Assembly (NCBI GenBank): GCA_029782225.1
Contig: JAKOVF010000277.1
Coordinates: 1 to 64,000 of the forward strand
Reading direction: 5' to 3'
Length of the DNA stretch: 64,000 nt
Origin: Chloroflexota bacterium
Lineage (GTDB): Bacteria > Chloroflexota > Anaerolineae > Anaerolineales > Villigracilaceae
Below the pieces are notes generated by a model. That model was given only the letters and a program-made list of their open reading frames with translations, was not told the DNA's origin and made no database searches. Position 1 is the first letter of the stretch. Each line of letters begins with the position of its first letter. A program made the translations under genes and the position numbers. Positions 17,241 through 26,071 of the stretch are shown in pieces.

Positions 17241-18272
17241 ATGTTCAAGAAGCTCATTCTGGTCTGCGCGCTCATGCTGACCTCCTGCCTGTCCATCGCA
17301 GTGGAAACGGATACGCCTACACAGCAGGCATTCGTCACATCGACTCTGCCCTCAACGCAGGAAGTGATCATCGCGCCGACCAAGACAGCAACGCCTGCCA
17401 TTACCGAGACGCCGACAATTGCGGTCACCATTCCTGCTAACTGCACGGATAGCGCCGTTCTCCTTGAAGACGTGACCATTCCTGATAACACGCAAGTAAA
17501 CCCGTCGCAGAAATTCACGAAGACCTGGCGTTTTATGAATAACGGGACCTGTCCCTGGCTCAATTACACTCTGCGCTTTGCGGCCGGTGACCAGATGGGC
17601 GCGCCGATCTCAGCCCCCATTCCCTTCACGGATGTTAAAACTAAAGTCGATGTTTCAGTGGAACTGACCGCGCCTTCCGCCGATGGCGCGTACACTGCTT
17701 ATTTTGCCCTCAACAATCCCACTGGCAAGGATGTGCCGATCGGTACCGAAAAGACATTCTGGGTCAAGATCGTGGTTGGAGCGGGAACAGCGGTCCCAAC
17801 CACTTCTGGCATAGTTCCGACACAATCCAACTCAACCACAACTGGAAACGGTGGCGGTACTGGAAACTGCAATTACAGCCAAAATGCCGGTTATGTGGGG
17901 CAGCTTGAGTCGCTGATCAATGGAGAACGAGCAAACGCCGGCCTTCCCGCTTTGACCATTAATGCCGCGCTGAGCACCGCGGCGCATGGTCATGCCGCCG
18001 ATATGGCTTGCAGCAATATGGTCAGCCATACAGGCTCGGACGGTTCCAACGTGCATACGCGAGTAGTCGCAGCCGGATACGTTCCATCGTACTCTGATGA
18101 AATTATCTATGCAGGAGGAGGGCCACAGGCCGCTGTGAGCTGGTGGATGAATGACAAAATCCACCGCGACGCGATCTTAAATCGCAATGTCAGCGAGATT
18201 GGGATCGGCCACGCCAATTCGCCCAACGGTTCGTACGGGGATTATTTCACCGTGGACTTTGGGAGTCCCTAA
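17241..18272 (+). CDS. secreted NBR1-Ig and CAP (SCP/PR1) domain protein
   Basis: A 343-residue lipoprotein. The signal ends at ALMLTSC, then a Thr-rich linker, an NBR1-like Ig domain (about residues 75-175; FTKTWRFMNNGTCPW and TAPSADGAYTAYF), a Gly/Thr linker, and a CAP domain (about 215-343) with LINGERANAGLPALTINAALSTAAHGHAADMA, SHTGSDGSN and WWMNDKIHRDAIL. The CAP His and Glu pocket residues are present. CAP proteins are extracellular and may bind lipids or act as hydrolases. GGAG precedes the ATG. Confidence 0.9.
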   Translation: MFKKLILVCALMLTSCLSIAVETDTPTQQAFVTSTLPSTQEVIIAPTKTATPAITETPTIAVTIPANCTDSAVLLEDVTIPDNTQVNPSQKFTKTWRFMNNGTCPWLNYTLRFAAGDQMGAPISAPIPFTDVKTKVDVSVELTAPSADGAYTAYFALNNPTGKDVPIGTEKTFWVKIVVGAGTAVPTTSGIVPTQSNSTTTGNGGGTGNCNYSQNAGYVGQLESLINGERANAGLPALTINAALSTAAHGHAADMACSNMVSHTGSDGSNVHTRVVAAGYVPSYSDEIIYAGGGPQAAVSWWMNDKIHRDAILNRNVSEIGIGHANSPNGSYGDYFTVDFGSP

Positions 18273-18276
18273 TAGG

Positions 18277-18311
18277 ACGTCCCGAAGGCTCCAGGCCTTC
18301 GGGACGTTTCT
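18277..18311 (+). terminator. hairpin terminator after the CAP protein gene
   Basis: ACGTCCCGAAGGC / GCCTTCGGGACGT, a perfect 13-base stem with a 5-base loop, then TTTCT. Convergent with the acyl-CoA ligase gene, so it may serve both. Confidence 0.8.
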
Positions 18312-18315
18312 AACC

Positions 18316-19941
18316 TTAATCCGGTAATTTGTATTCCTTGAACTGCGCTCGCAATACCTTCTTATCAAACTTGCCGACGCTGGTCTTCGGCACGGCCTCG
18401 ATGAACACAACATCATCAGGCAAGTACATCTTGCTGAAACGCGGCCTCAGATGTTCATAGATTTCCTCTTTGGTCAGGGCATCTTTGAAATCTGGTTTCG
18501 GCACCACACAGGCCAGTGGACGCTCCTGCCACTTGGGATGAGGCAAGGCAATGACCGCCGCCTCCAGCACCTTGGGATGCGACATGATCGCATTTTCCAG
18601 TTCCTGACTGGAGATCCATTCGCCGCCGCTCTTGACGAGATCCTTCGTGCGGTCCACGATTTGAACGAAGCCTTCGGGGTCAATGGTCACCACGTCGCCC
18701 GTGCGGAACCAGCCATCCTGGAAGGAATCCGCAGAGCGCTCATCGTTATAGTATCCGCTGATGATCCACGGCCCGCGCACCTGCAGCTCGCCAAAAGCTT
18801 TCCCGTCCCACGGGATTTCCTGACCGCTTTCATCAATGGCGCGGATTTCAACGCCGGGAACGGACGTCCCTTGCTTGGCGCGGATGGCAAATTTCTCGGC
18901 TTCCGGCAAATCCATCTGGTAACTCTTAAGATGACTGACCGTTCCCAGCGGTGACATTTCCGTCATGCCCCAAGCGTGGATCACGTTCAATCCATGTTTC
19001 TTGTCGAACGCCTCGATCATGGACTGTGGGGCTGCCGCGCCCCCGACAATCATTCCCCGCAGGCTGCTCAGGTCATAGCGCTCATTCTCTAGCAAATGCA
19101 GAAGGCCCATCCAGAGCGTTGGCACACCCGCTGTCGCGGTGACCTTTTCCTCCTGGATTAATGCGGCGAGATCACGCGGCTGCAAATGGGGTCCGGGGAA
19201 GACCAGCTTCGTCCCCAGCATGACCGCAGCAAACGGTGTCCCCCACGCCAGCACATGGAACATCGGTACAACCGGCATGAAAATATCGTGTTCCGATAAG
19301 CCGAACGAATCGGCCATGCTCAGCCCCAGGCTGTGGAGATAGATGGAGCGATGGGTATAGAGCACACCTTTGGGATTGCCAGTGGTCCCTGATGTATAAC
19401 ACATAGCGGCGGCTTCATTCTCATTGAGATTTGGCCACGGATAGTCTGGACTGGCATTTCTTAGCAGGTCTTCATAAGCGTGGATCGGGCTCAACGTGGT
19501 GCCCTCGGGAACTGTATCGCCCATCACCACATAATGTTTTACACACTTGAGGTAGGGGGATAGTTTTTCGATGGCGGGCAATAACGTTGGGTCGACAAAA
19601 AGCACCGTGTCTTCGGCGTGGTTGGCAATGAAAGCGATCTGGTCACCGGGCAGCCGCAAGTTGATGGGATGCAAAACTGCCCCCATGCAGGGGACAGCAA
19701 AATAGATTTCAAGATGCCGGGCATTGTTCCATGCGAACGTTGCGACACGGTCACCGCGTTTCACCCCGAGCTTTTCCAGCGCACTTGCCAGTCGGCCCAC
19801 CCGCTCTGTCATCTCAGCGTATGTATACCGTTCCAGGGTGGGACCGGCCTTGGTCACGATCTCTTTCTTCGGAAAGAGTCGCCGCGCACGGTCCAATAAC
19901 GGCGTGAGCGTCAGTTGATAATCCATCATCTGTCCTTGCAT
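18316..19941 (-). CDS. long-chain acyl-CoA synthetase (AMP-dependent)
   Basis: A 541-residue ANL-superfamily enzyme that activates a fatty acid with ATP and CoA. It has the P-loop-like AMP motif YTSGTTGNPKGVLYTHRS, the A5 motif HAWGMTEMSP, the A8 hinge WFRTGDV and DRTKDLVKSGGEWIS, and the C-terminal catalytic Lys in PKTSVGKFDKK. The start at 19941 is chosen because AAGGAGG lies seven bases upstream; a longer frame to 20007 has none. Closest in pattern to medium/long-chain fatty-acid ligases. Confidence 0.93.
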   Translation of the reverse strand: MQGQMMDYQLTLTPLLDRARRLFPKKEIVTKAGPTLERYTYAEMTERVGRLASALEKLGVKRGDRVATFAWNNARHLEIYFAVPCMGAVLHPINLRLPGDQIAFIANHAEDTVLFVDPTLLPAIEKLSPYLKCVKHYVVMGDTVPEGTTLSPIHAYEDLLRNASPDYPWPNLNENEAAAMCYTSGTTGNPKGVLYTHRSIYLHSLGLSMADSFGLSEHDIFMPVVPMFHVLAWGTPFAAVMLGTKLVFPGPHLQPRDLAALIQEEKVTATAGVPTLWMGLLHLLENERYDLSSLRGMIVGGAAAPQSMIEAFDKKHGLNVIHAWGMTEMSPLGTVSHLKSYQMDLPEAEKFAIRAKQGTSVPGVEIRAIDESGQEIPWDGKAFGELQVRGPWIISGYYNDERSADSFQDGWFRTGDVVTIDPEGFVQIVDRTKDLVKSGGEWISSQELENAIMSHPKVLEAAVIALPHPKWQERPLACVVPKPDFKDALTKEEIYEHLRPRFSKMYLPDDVVFIEAVPKTSVGKFDKKVLRAQFKEYKLPD

Positions 19942-20089
19942 ACAAGCCTCCTTGGCTAAATACAGATTCCTCAAACGGATATTTCCTGAGAGCAACCGAC
20001 GGTTCAATATTCAGTTTTGAATGGCATCTTTGACGATTCGATTATATAGAAAATCAACCGCTCTCACAATATGCACTTGTAACGAAAAT

Positions 20090-20176
20090 GTCGTTGCGAG
20101 GAGGGTGTTCTACCCGACGAAGCAAACTCCTCATTTAGTGGGGGATTGCTTCGGGCCAGCGCCCTCGCAACGACAT
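20090..20176. repeat. palindromic MITE-like repeat, TGTCGTTGCGAGG variant
   Basis: Ends TGTCGTTGCGAGG and CCTCGCAACGACA; inner GACGAAGCAA and ATTGCTTCGG. Both ends share the same T-to-G-type change from the usual TCATTGC, which suggests the arms were kept complementary. Confidence 0.8.
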
Positions 20177-20186
20177 GCTTAGCAAA

Positions 20187-22271
20187 TTATGCAACCTGCT
20201 TTCGCAGGATCTTGTTCCAATCCAGCATTAGCTTCATATGCTCCACCGGAACCTGACCCTCCGGCACATAGCCGACAAATGAGCGGTTATATTGATCCTC
20301 GGTGCCGTCAGAGAGGAACCAGTACAGGGGCTTTTTGAACAGGCCAATGCAGGAAGTGCCGCGTGGATCGTCCGGCAAAGCGGTTTCATAAGTGAGGATC
20401 ATCTTTCCATCAGCGGTCTCAGCGACTTCTGCGACCGTCGCTTCATGGAACCAGCGCAGCCATTGCTGCTGGTTTACCTTTTGTTTTTTGTCGTTGAGCA
20501 GCGAACGCGTGCGCATGACGATATCGCCCTGTCTGTAGACCCAACTGCTGGCCGTCTTGGCGCCTGGCTTCCGGTTGATGAAATCAGCCGGGATCAAACC
20601 ATCCTTCGTCTTGGTCTGGATAGATTTTGCAATCTGCCAGTCATTCGGCTCGGTATCCACAAATCGCAGCCAGAGAATGCTCGCGCCGGGGGTGTAATCC
20701 TGCTCGCTGGCTGGTTTGACGAAATACGGACGCGGGGTTCCGGGCAGTGCGTTCTGGGTCTCATTAGTGAGATACCAGGTTGGCTTGGGAGTCAGCCCGC
20801 CGGGCGGCAAATGTCCACGGATGTGCTGGAGATGCTCGGCGGTTTCGTTGCAGACTGCGCGGGAGACGATCAGCTCGTGGGAGCGTCCGTGTTCCTCGCG
20901 CCAGGCCGAAGGGTCGAAGTTTTCCCAGGCCGAGATAAGCATGTTCATGGCCGTATTCTGGGGCAGGTAGCGCTGGGACTCTTCATCGGGTGTGAGCGCC
21001 TCCCAAGCGGGGTCAGTTACCTCGGTCACGCGCAGAGGCGTAAGCTTGATAATGACCTTCCAGGCCCAGGCCGGGAAAGTCGCCTTGAGATTCCTGATCT
21101 CCTGCAGCGCCTGTTCAGTCGGCCAGGACTTGATATCGTAGGCCATTTCCTGCACCAACAAAGCGGTCAAACCGACGCGGCGAGTCTGCGGCCCGGGCGC
21201 TTTGATATTGGCGAGGTTGTATCCAAGCGTATATTTCTGGTCCTTGTCCTGGGTCAGCGCCAGCGGCGGTTTCGCCGTACCATTTGTAGCCTCGTACGCC
21301 GCGACCTTCTGCTGGCACATCTGTGTAACGGCCGCGTCGTCCATCGCCTTGACCTTTTTTTGCACGTCCGGCGTGCGGATGCGGATGATCAAATCTTTTG
21401 GGTCAGCCCAGGAACTGTGCGCGCTGGCGTAACGCATCCCTGAAAAATGGACGGTCATGTATTGCAGCCAGGTTGGATAGCGTTTCGGGTCTTTCAGGAA
21501 ACGCTGACGGATCAGTTCAAGCAATTGATATTGATCCAGGTCCTTGAGCGAGGCCTGATAGTCTTCCACTTTCCACGCGACGATCTCCTGCGGCGTGGGT
21601 GGCTTGTCGGTTGGAACCTGCACGAGGAAGTCCGCTTCGGGAACACTGAAGTTCGGGTCTTTCTTTGTGAGTTGATACCATTCCAGCTTTCTTTGTTCGA
21701 TCTTGTCATATGTGGCGAGAAAGGCATACAACTGGTCGAGTTCCTGGTCGGCCATCGGCAATGTGACGGTCTTCTTCACCTGCAGTTCCTGACCCTCAGG
21801 AGCATATCTTGGATGGTTGGGATCCATCGCCGCGTGACGGCGCTCTCTTGATTTAATGTCATCCGCGACCAGTTTGCGATGCTGCTCCCAGGCCGCGACC
21901 TGGCCCGTCACAAAGTCCCGCTCCCCGCGAACATCCTTGGGCCAGGAGGAGATGAACGTATTGTGCAGATTGTTGATGGCGGTCAGTTCAGCTTCGTCAA
22001 TCGGCCTGAACCTGAAGTAGTCTGCGCGGACATCCGGCCGCATGAAGTAACTGCGCTTGGTGGAATAAGTCTTGAAGGCTGTGATCGCTGCCAATCGCTT
22101 CGCATCCTGATAAGCTTTGATCTCACCAGTGATATCCTTGTTCTTGTATTCCGCCCAGAGGTCGACTTCCTGATAATAAACGAGAAAATCCCGCAGCTTC
22201 GCCTCCCGCATGGGATAAATGGACTTTCGCAGAATCTCATTCTGCCACTGGAAATACAGTGGATCGGTCAC
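20187..22271 (-). CDS. large protein of unknown function
   Basis: A 694-residue soluble protein that I do not recognise. There is no signal peptide or membrane helix. The first 170 residues are helical and charged (for example LRKSIYPMREAKLRDFLVYY). The middle is mixed, and the C-terminal third is beta-rich with many Trp and Tyr residues (ILWLRFVDTEPNDWQIA, then GLFKKPLYWFLSDGTEDQY). A GTG start at 22271 is preferred: AAGGAGAG lies four bases upstream, inside the codons of a longer ATG frame starting at 22295. It is flanked by a repeat and by the phenylalanine hydroxylase gene on the same strand, about 165 bases apart. Confidence 0.7.
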   Translation of the reverse strand: MTDPLYFQWQNEILRKSIYPMREAKLRDFLVYYQEVDLWAEYKNKDITGEIKAYQDAKRLAAITAFKTYSTKRSYFMRPDVRADYFRFRPIDEAELTAINNLHNTFISSWPKDVRGERDFVTGQVAAWEQHRKLVADDIKSRERRHAAMDPNHPRYAPEGQELQVKKTVTLPMADQELDQLYAFLATYDKIEQRKLEWYQLTKKDPNFSVPEADFLVQVPTDKPPTPQEIVAWKVEDYQASLKDLDQYQLLELIRQRFLKDPKRYPTWLQYMTVHFSGMRYASAHSSWADPKDLIIRIRTPDVQKKVKAMDDAAVTQMCQQKVAAYEATNGTAKPPLALTQDKDQKYTLGYNLANIKAPGPQTRRVGLTALLVQEMAYDIKSWPTEQALQEIRNLKATFPAWAWKVIIKLTPLRVTEVTDPAWEALTPDEESQRYLPQNTAMNMLISAWENFDPSAWREEHGRSHELIVSRAVCNETAEHLQHIRGHLPPGGLTPKPTWYLTNETQNALPGTPRPYFVKPASEQDYTPGASILWLRFVDTEPNDWQIAKSIQTKTKDGLIPADFINRKPGAKTASSWVYRQGDIVMRTRSLLNDKKQKVNQQQWLRWFHEATVAEVAETADGKMILTYETALPDDPRGTSCIGLFKKPLYWFLSDGTEDQYNRSFVGYVPEGQVPVEHMKLMLDWNKILRKQVA

Positions 22272-22436
22272 GGCTCTCTCCTTCCATTGAACCAATATAA
22301 CTGCCCCATTTTATTCCATTCTGGACAAATCAGAGAGGATTTACGCGGGAATTTGACCACAGAAAGCGCGGAGAAAAGAAAAAGAATGTTCGTGTCTCTG
22401 CTTTTCTGTTGCAGGGCTTCCTTCAAGATTTGCAGA

Positions 22437-23450
22437 TCAATTCCGCATCGCAATTGGCTTCAAATACGAATCCAGCAGCGCGTCCATTTGTTCGAATGAC
22501 TCGCAGACAAAGAACATCGGGTTGAACGCGTAGACAGTCTTCGGAATGCGAGCGATCGTCTCCACATCAAATGGCGCAATGATGACCTCACCGGAGAAGT
22601 ATCCATCGCGTTCGATCCCCAATTTCTTGTACAGCGAATGCACCACGTTCCAGCCATTCTCCTGCGAAGACATCTGTCCCTGCCGGTGCAGTTCGTTGAC
22701 ACCGTCAATGATGCGGTAAATATTGTCCTTGTGACTTTGGAAAAGATCCTGAATTTGCTCAAAGAGATTGCCGGTGTAATCCACCACATTGTCCCGGCTG
22801 AGGCGGTAGAACTCCATGATCGTATTCGCCAGTTCGGCCCGTCCTGAAATGGTCCCCGCGCCGAACACCTTCAACTGATTGTCTTCGATGACCAGTCCAA
22901 ACTCGGTGCTGTACCAGGCCAGGCGTTTGATCACTTCCTTCTCATCCTGTGTCGCCTTCATGTAGGCCGGGGCGAACTTATCTTCGATGGCCGCATAGAA
23001 TTTTTGAGTCAGATATGGCAGGTGACCGAAAATGTCATGGAACATATCCGGCTCCGGTGTAAACTCCATCTGGTCGCGCGAGCGAAGATAGTCGGTGATC
23101 AGGAAAATCCGCTGGGCAAACTTCTTATACCAGTCATCTGCCAGCGTGTACCGGACTGCAGTCCGCTCGATATGCCACCCCGTGCGCGGTGTGATGTGTT
23201 CGTTGAGATGCGCAACGGCAGGGATGTGCAGCGGGTCCAGCTCCAATAGCTTCAGCCCATCTTTGAATTGCTGGCAAATATGCTCCAACAGGTAGGACTG
23301 ATGAATCCCTGCGAACAGGTCAGCCCAAATGGCATGCTGATCTGCTGAAAAACTGATCTCCTGGTTCTCGGTCGTGTATTCCCGTTCTGGTTCAAGATGC
23401 TGTGCTGCGATGTCCCCCGTGTAGATTGGTGTATTTTGATTTTCGGTCAT
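22437..23450 (-). CDS. phhA: phenylalanine 4-monooxygenase
   Basis: Converts phenylalanine to tyrosine with O2 and tetrahydropterin. The 337-residue product carries the iron site EPDMFHDIFGHLPYL with ligands H138 and H143, and E183 in WYSTEFGL, the same spacing as in known bacterial enzymes. There is no regulatory ACT domain. The N-terminal 50 residues are longer than in small bacterial forms. The gene is divergent from a pteridine-reductase-like SDR and close to folB, folK and folE, which would supply and recycle its pterin cofactor. Confidence 0.95.
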   Translation of the reverse strand: MTENQNTPIYTGDIAAQHLEPEREYTTENQEISFSADQHAIWADLFAGIHQSYLLEHICQQFKDGLKLLELDPLHIPAVAHLNEHITPRTGWHIERTAVRYTLADDWYKKFAQRIFLITDYLRSRDQMEFTPEPDMFHDIFGHLPYLTQKFYAAIEDKFAPAYMKATQDEKEVIKRLAWYSTEFGLVIEDNQLKVFGAGTISGRAELANTIMEFYRLSRDNVVDYTGNLFEQIQDLFQSHKDNIYRIIDGVNELHRQGQMSSQENGWNVVHSLYKKLGIERDGYFSGEVIIAPFDVETIARIPKTVYAFNPMFFVCESFEQMDALLDSYLKPIAMRN

Positions 23451-23574
23451 TTTTCACCTTTCTAAAGAAGTGACGTGCGTTGTCGTAAAAATGGTAGCAC
23501 TGCCAAAACCGAATGTCAATAACAGGATAATTATAATCTTATTAACGTCTATTGATTTGTCCCGTTGCGCGATG

Positions 23575-23580
23575 TACAAT
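23575..23580 (+). promoter_or_regulatory. -10 box TACAAT of a leaderless transcript
   Basis: TACAAT ends eight bases before the ATG at 23589; no ribosome site is visible. Same layout as at 3455. Confidence 0.5.
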
Positions 23581-23588
23581 CATCCGGG

Positions 23589-24323
23589 ATGAACGAGAGA
23601 CCGCTCGAAGGGAAGACCATCCTGGTCACAGGCGGTGCGCGCCGGGTGGGACGCATCCTTTCGCTTGCCTGTGGACGCGCCGGCGCGGATGTTATCATCC
23701 ATTACGGACATTCCGAACAGGAGGCGTTGGAGACGCAAAAGGAAATTGCCTCCTTCGGGACCCGCGCCTGGCTGCTGCCCTCAGACCTTTCCCGCACCGA
23801 TGAAGTTTCCCGGCTAATTTTGCTGGCAAATGAGCTTTCCCCGTTATATGGGCTTGTCAACAGCGCCGCCATTTTTGAGTCGCTCTCTATGGAGACCACC
23901 ACCCTGACAGATTGGCAGCGTCACATGGACCTCAACCTGACCGCGCCTTTTCTTCTCTCTCAAGCATTCGCAAAGCAGCTTCCGGAGAATAGCGAAGGCC
24001 GCATCGTAAATATTCTGGACTGGCGTGCCCTCCGTCCCGGCGCGGATCACTTCCCCTACACCATCAGCAAATCTGCCCTCGCCGCGTTGACCAAATCCCT
24101 GGCGGCGGCGTTGGCCCCACGTATCACGGTCAACGGGATCGCATTTGGCGCCATCCTGCCGCCGTCCGATAAAGGAGCCAGCGATAAGATCATCGAAAAT
24201 GTCCCGGCGAAGCGCTGGAGTAAGCCTGAGGAAGTGGAAGAAGCTCTTATATTTTTACTGGCCGGCCCATCCTATATCACCGGCGAGATCATTCATGTGG
24301 ATGGTGGAAGGCATTTGGTTTAG
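23589..24323 (+). CDS. SDR oxidoreductase, pteridine reductase/FolM-like
   Basis: A 244-residue short-chain dehydrogenase. The NAD(P) loop reads TGGARRVGR; an Arg in place of the usual Gly in this loop is typical of pteridine reductases (PTR1/FolM). NSAA follows, the catalytic Tyr and Lys are in YTISKSALAALTKSL, and the C terminus ends with GEIIHVDGG. The usual catalytic Ser position reads NILDW, with Asp, as in PTR1. Next to phenylalanine hydroxylase and folB/folK, it most likely keeps biopterin- or folate-type cofactors reduced. The start follows the leaderless promoter rather than an ATG at 23565. Confidence 0.82.
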   Translation: MNERPLEGKTILVTGGARRVGRILSLACGRAGADVIIHYGHSEQEALETQKEIASFGTRAWLLPSDLSRTDEVSRLILLANELSPLYGLVNSAAIFESLSMETTTLTDWQRHMDLNLTAPFLLSQAFAKQLPENSEGRIVNILDWRALRPGADHFPYTISKSALAALTKSLAAALAPRITVNGIAFGAILPPSDKGASDKIIENVPAKRWSKPEEVEEALIFLLAGPSYITGEIIHVDGGRHLV

Positions 24324-24330
24324 GCATAGC

Positions 24331-24432
24331 CTGTCATTGCGAGGAGCGATAGCGACGAAGCAATCCTCCGAACGGTACGAATTCATCATTGTTGCAGGAG
24401 ATTGCTTCGCCCTAGCGTGCTCGCAATGACAG
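24331..24432. repeat. palindromic MITE-like repeat, TGTCATTGCGAGG family
   Basis: CTGTCATTGCGAGGAGCGATAG at the left, CTCGCAATGACAG at the right, inner GACGAAGCAATC and GATTGCTTCG. It lies between the SDR gene and folB and may separate their transcripts. Confidence 0.85.
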
Positions 24433-24447
24433 AGTAGAGGAGTATTC

Positions 24448-24801
24448 ATGGACAAAGTCTTTATCAAAGATTTACTGGTGCGCGGCATTATCGGTATCAA
24501 TGATTGGGAGCGTGAGAAGATACAGGACATCCTGATCAACATCACGGTCTTCACTGATACCGGCACCGCGGCAGTATCCGATGACCTTTCCGATTGCGTG
24601 GATTATCGCGCCCTCGCAAAGAAGGCCCAGAACCATGCCGAAACAGCCGGCCGTTTCACTGTGGAAGCACTGGCCAATGACATTGCGAAACTCTGCCTTG
24701 AACAAAAGGGAGTGAACAAAGTGATCGTACGTGTCGAGAAGCCGGGCGCGGTTCGGTTTGCGAAATCGGTGGGCGTGGAGATAGAACGAAGTTCGGAATG
24801 A
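24448..24801 (+). CDS. folB: dihydroneopterin aldolase
   Basis: Cleaves 7,8-dihydroneopterin to 6-hydroxymethyl-7,8-dihydropterin in folate synthesis. The 117-residue product begins with the family signature DKVFIKDLLVRGIIGINDWEREKIQDI, has DDLSDCVDYRAL (pterin-binding and catalytic Tyr) and ends with KVIVRVEKPGAVRFAKSVGVEI. Full length. Its stop overlaps the ATG of folK by four bases. Confidence 0.95.
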   Translation: MDKVFIKDLLVRGIIGINDWEREKIQDILINITVFTDTGTAAVSDDLSDCVDYRALAKKAQNHAETAGRFTVEALANDIAKLCLEQKGVNKVIVRVEKPGAVRFAKSVGVEIERSSE

Positions 24802-25337
24802 GCGATTTACACCAGGCATATCTCAGCATCGGCTCGAATATCCAGCCCGAAGTCAACCTTCCCAAAGCGATTGAGTTGCTTGGGGATTATGGCGAAGTGA
24901 AAGCTGTTTCGTCTGTGTGGCAGTCTCATGCTGTCGGCTCAGACGGCCCGGATTTTTTGAATCTCTGTGTTCTGTTCGCAACGGACCTTCGGCAACCCTA
25001 TGATCTGAAAGAGCAGATCATCCGTCCCATTGAGGCTCAGCTTGGACGCATCCGTTACGCCGACAAGAATGCTCCGCGCACCATCGATCTGGATATTGTC
25101 CTGTTCGATGATAAGCCGCTCAACGTGGAATTCTGGGATTATGTCTTTGTGGTTGTCCCGCTTGCAGAACTGATCCCCGATTTTCTGCATCCTGTCAGTG
25201 GGGAAAAACTATCTCGTGTTTCCGAGCAGGTTCAGGGTCAAGCGTGGATCGTGAGACGAAGTGATCTTACCCTGGGCCGCTTTACGGCGAAGGGTCTCGC
25301 GGGTCGTGGAGGAGATTCTTCGCGGAGTTTATCCTGA
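24798..25337 (+). CDS. folK: 2-amino-4-hydroxy-6-hydroxymethyldihydropteridine diphosphokinase
   Basis: Transfers pyrophosphate from ATP to hydroxymethyldihydropterin. The 179-residue product has the N-terminal YLSIGSNIQPEVNL, the loop SVWQSHAVGSDGPDFLN, and the signature RYADKNAPRTIDLDIVLFD with the two metal-binding Asp residues. The last 20 or so residues (GLAGRGGDSSRSLS) look foreign to the family: the stop codon lies inside a repeat (ATCCTGAGC...), so the tail was probably added by that insertion. Confidence 0.95.
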   Translation: MSDLHQAYLSIGSNIQPEVNLPKAIELLGDYGEVKAVSSVWQSHAVGSDGPDFLNLCVLFATDLRQPYDLKEQIIRPIEAQLGRIRYADKNAPRTIDLDIVLFDDKPLNVEFWDYVFVVVPLAELIPDFLHPVSGEKLSRVSEQVQGQAWIVRRSDLTLGRFTAKGLAGRGGDSSRSLS

Positions 25338-25361
25338 GCTTGTCGAGGGGCTCAGAAGGAT
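25331..25361. repeat. ATCCTGAGC ... GCTCAGAAGGAT palindromic repeat
   Basis: An imperfect palindrome, ATCCTGAGC - ttgtcgagg - GGCTCAGAAGGAT, between folK and folE. It supplies the stop codon of folK and lies where a bidirectional terminator is needed. Confidence 0.55.
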
Positions 25362-25367
25362 ATGCCC

Positions 25368-26003
25368 TTATATCTTAAGTGGTGCCGCGCCGCGGCTGAT
25401 GTTATCTAGAAATTCCTGCCGCGTAGCAATATTCTTGCGGAAGCCGCCGTGCATGGCAGAGGTCGTCATGCGCGCATCATGTTTCTTCACACCGCGCATC
25501 ATGGCGCACATGTGCAACGCTTCGACCACGACCGCCACGCCCTGAGGATGGAGCAGGTCGCTGAGAAAATCCGCGATCTGGCGTGTCATGCGCTCCTGCA
25601 CCTGGAGCCGCCGCGCATACATATCCACGATGCGGGGGATTTTCGAGAGGCCGAGGACTTTTCCATTTGGGATGTAGGCCACATGGGCACGCCCGAGGAA
25701 TGGGAGCATGTGATGCTCGCACAGGCTGTAGAACTCGATGTCCCGCACAATGACCATGTCCTCATAGGTCACGTTGAACAGCGCATTATTGACAAGTTTT
25801 TCAGGATCGACCCGGTAACCAGCCAATAATTCAGGATACATGCGGGCCACGCGCCTGGGCGTGCGCAGCAATCCCTCACGTTCGGGGTCTTCTCCAAACG
25901 CGGCCAACATCTTCTCCACCGCGGACTCAATTGCCTTTGTATTCATATCAGTTTCAAAAGACTCCCCCTCGTCAAATTCATCGTCAAGATCAGTTTGCTG
26001 CAT
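25368..26003 (-). CDS. folE: GTP cyclohydrolase I
   Basis: Makes dihydroneopterin triphosphate from GTP, the first step to folate and biopterin. The 211-residue product has [18 protein letters not shown], the zinc and active-site block [36 protein letters not shown], and HMCAMMRGV with the second zinc Cys. An acidic N-terminal stretch of about 25 residues is extra. The start at 26003 has GAGGAG seven bases upstream. It converges on folB-folK. Confidence 0.96.
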   Translation of the reverse strand: MQQTDLDDEFDEGESFETDMNTKAIESAVEKMLAAFGEDPEREGLLRTPRRVARMYPELLAGYRVDPEKLVNNALFNVTYEDMVIVRDIEFYSLCEHHMLPFLGRAHVAYIPNGKVLGLSKIPRIVDMYARRLQVQERMTRQIADFLSDLLHPQGVAVVVEALHMCAMMRGVKKHDARMTTSAMHGGFRKNIATRQEFLDNISRGAAPLKI

Positions 26004-26071
26004 GTTTTGCTCCTCAACCATTAAAAGCTTTTAAAGAACAGATGGCACCGGTGGATTTATTCTTTCGTTCG

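Noticed and set aside
20292-21443. Long open frame (about 383 codons) on the plus strand
   Set aside because: It lies wholly opposite the 694-residue minus-strand gene, lacks a ribosome site and shows no domain; a shadow of a GC-rich gene.
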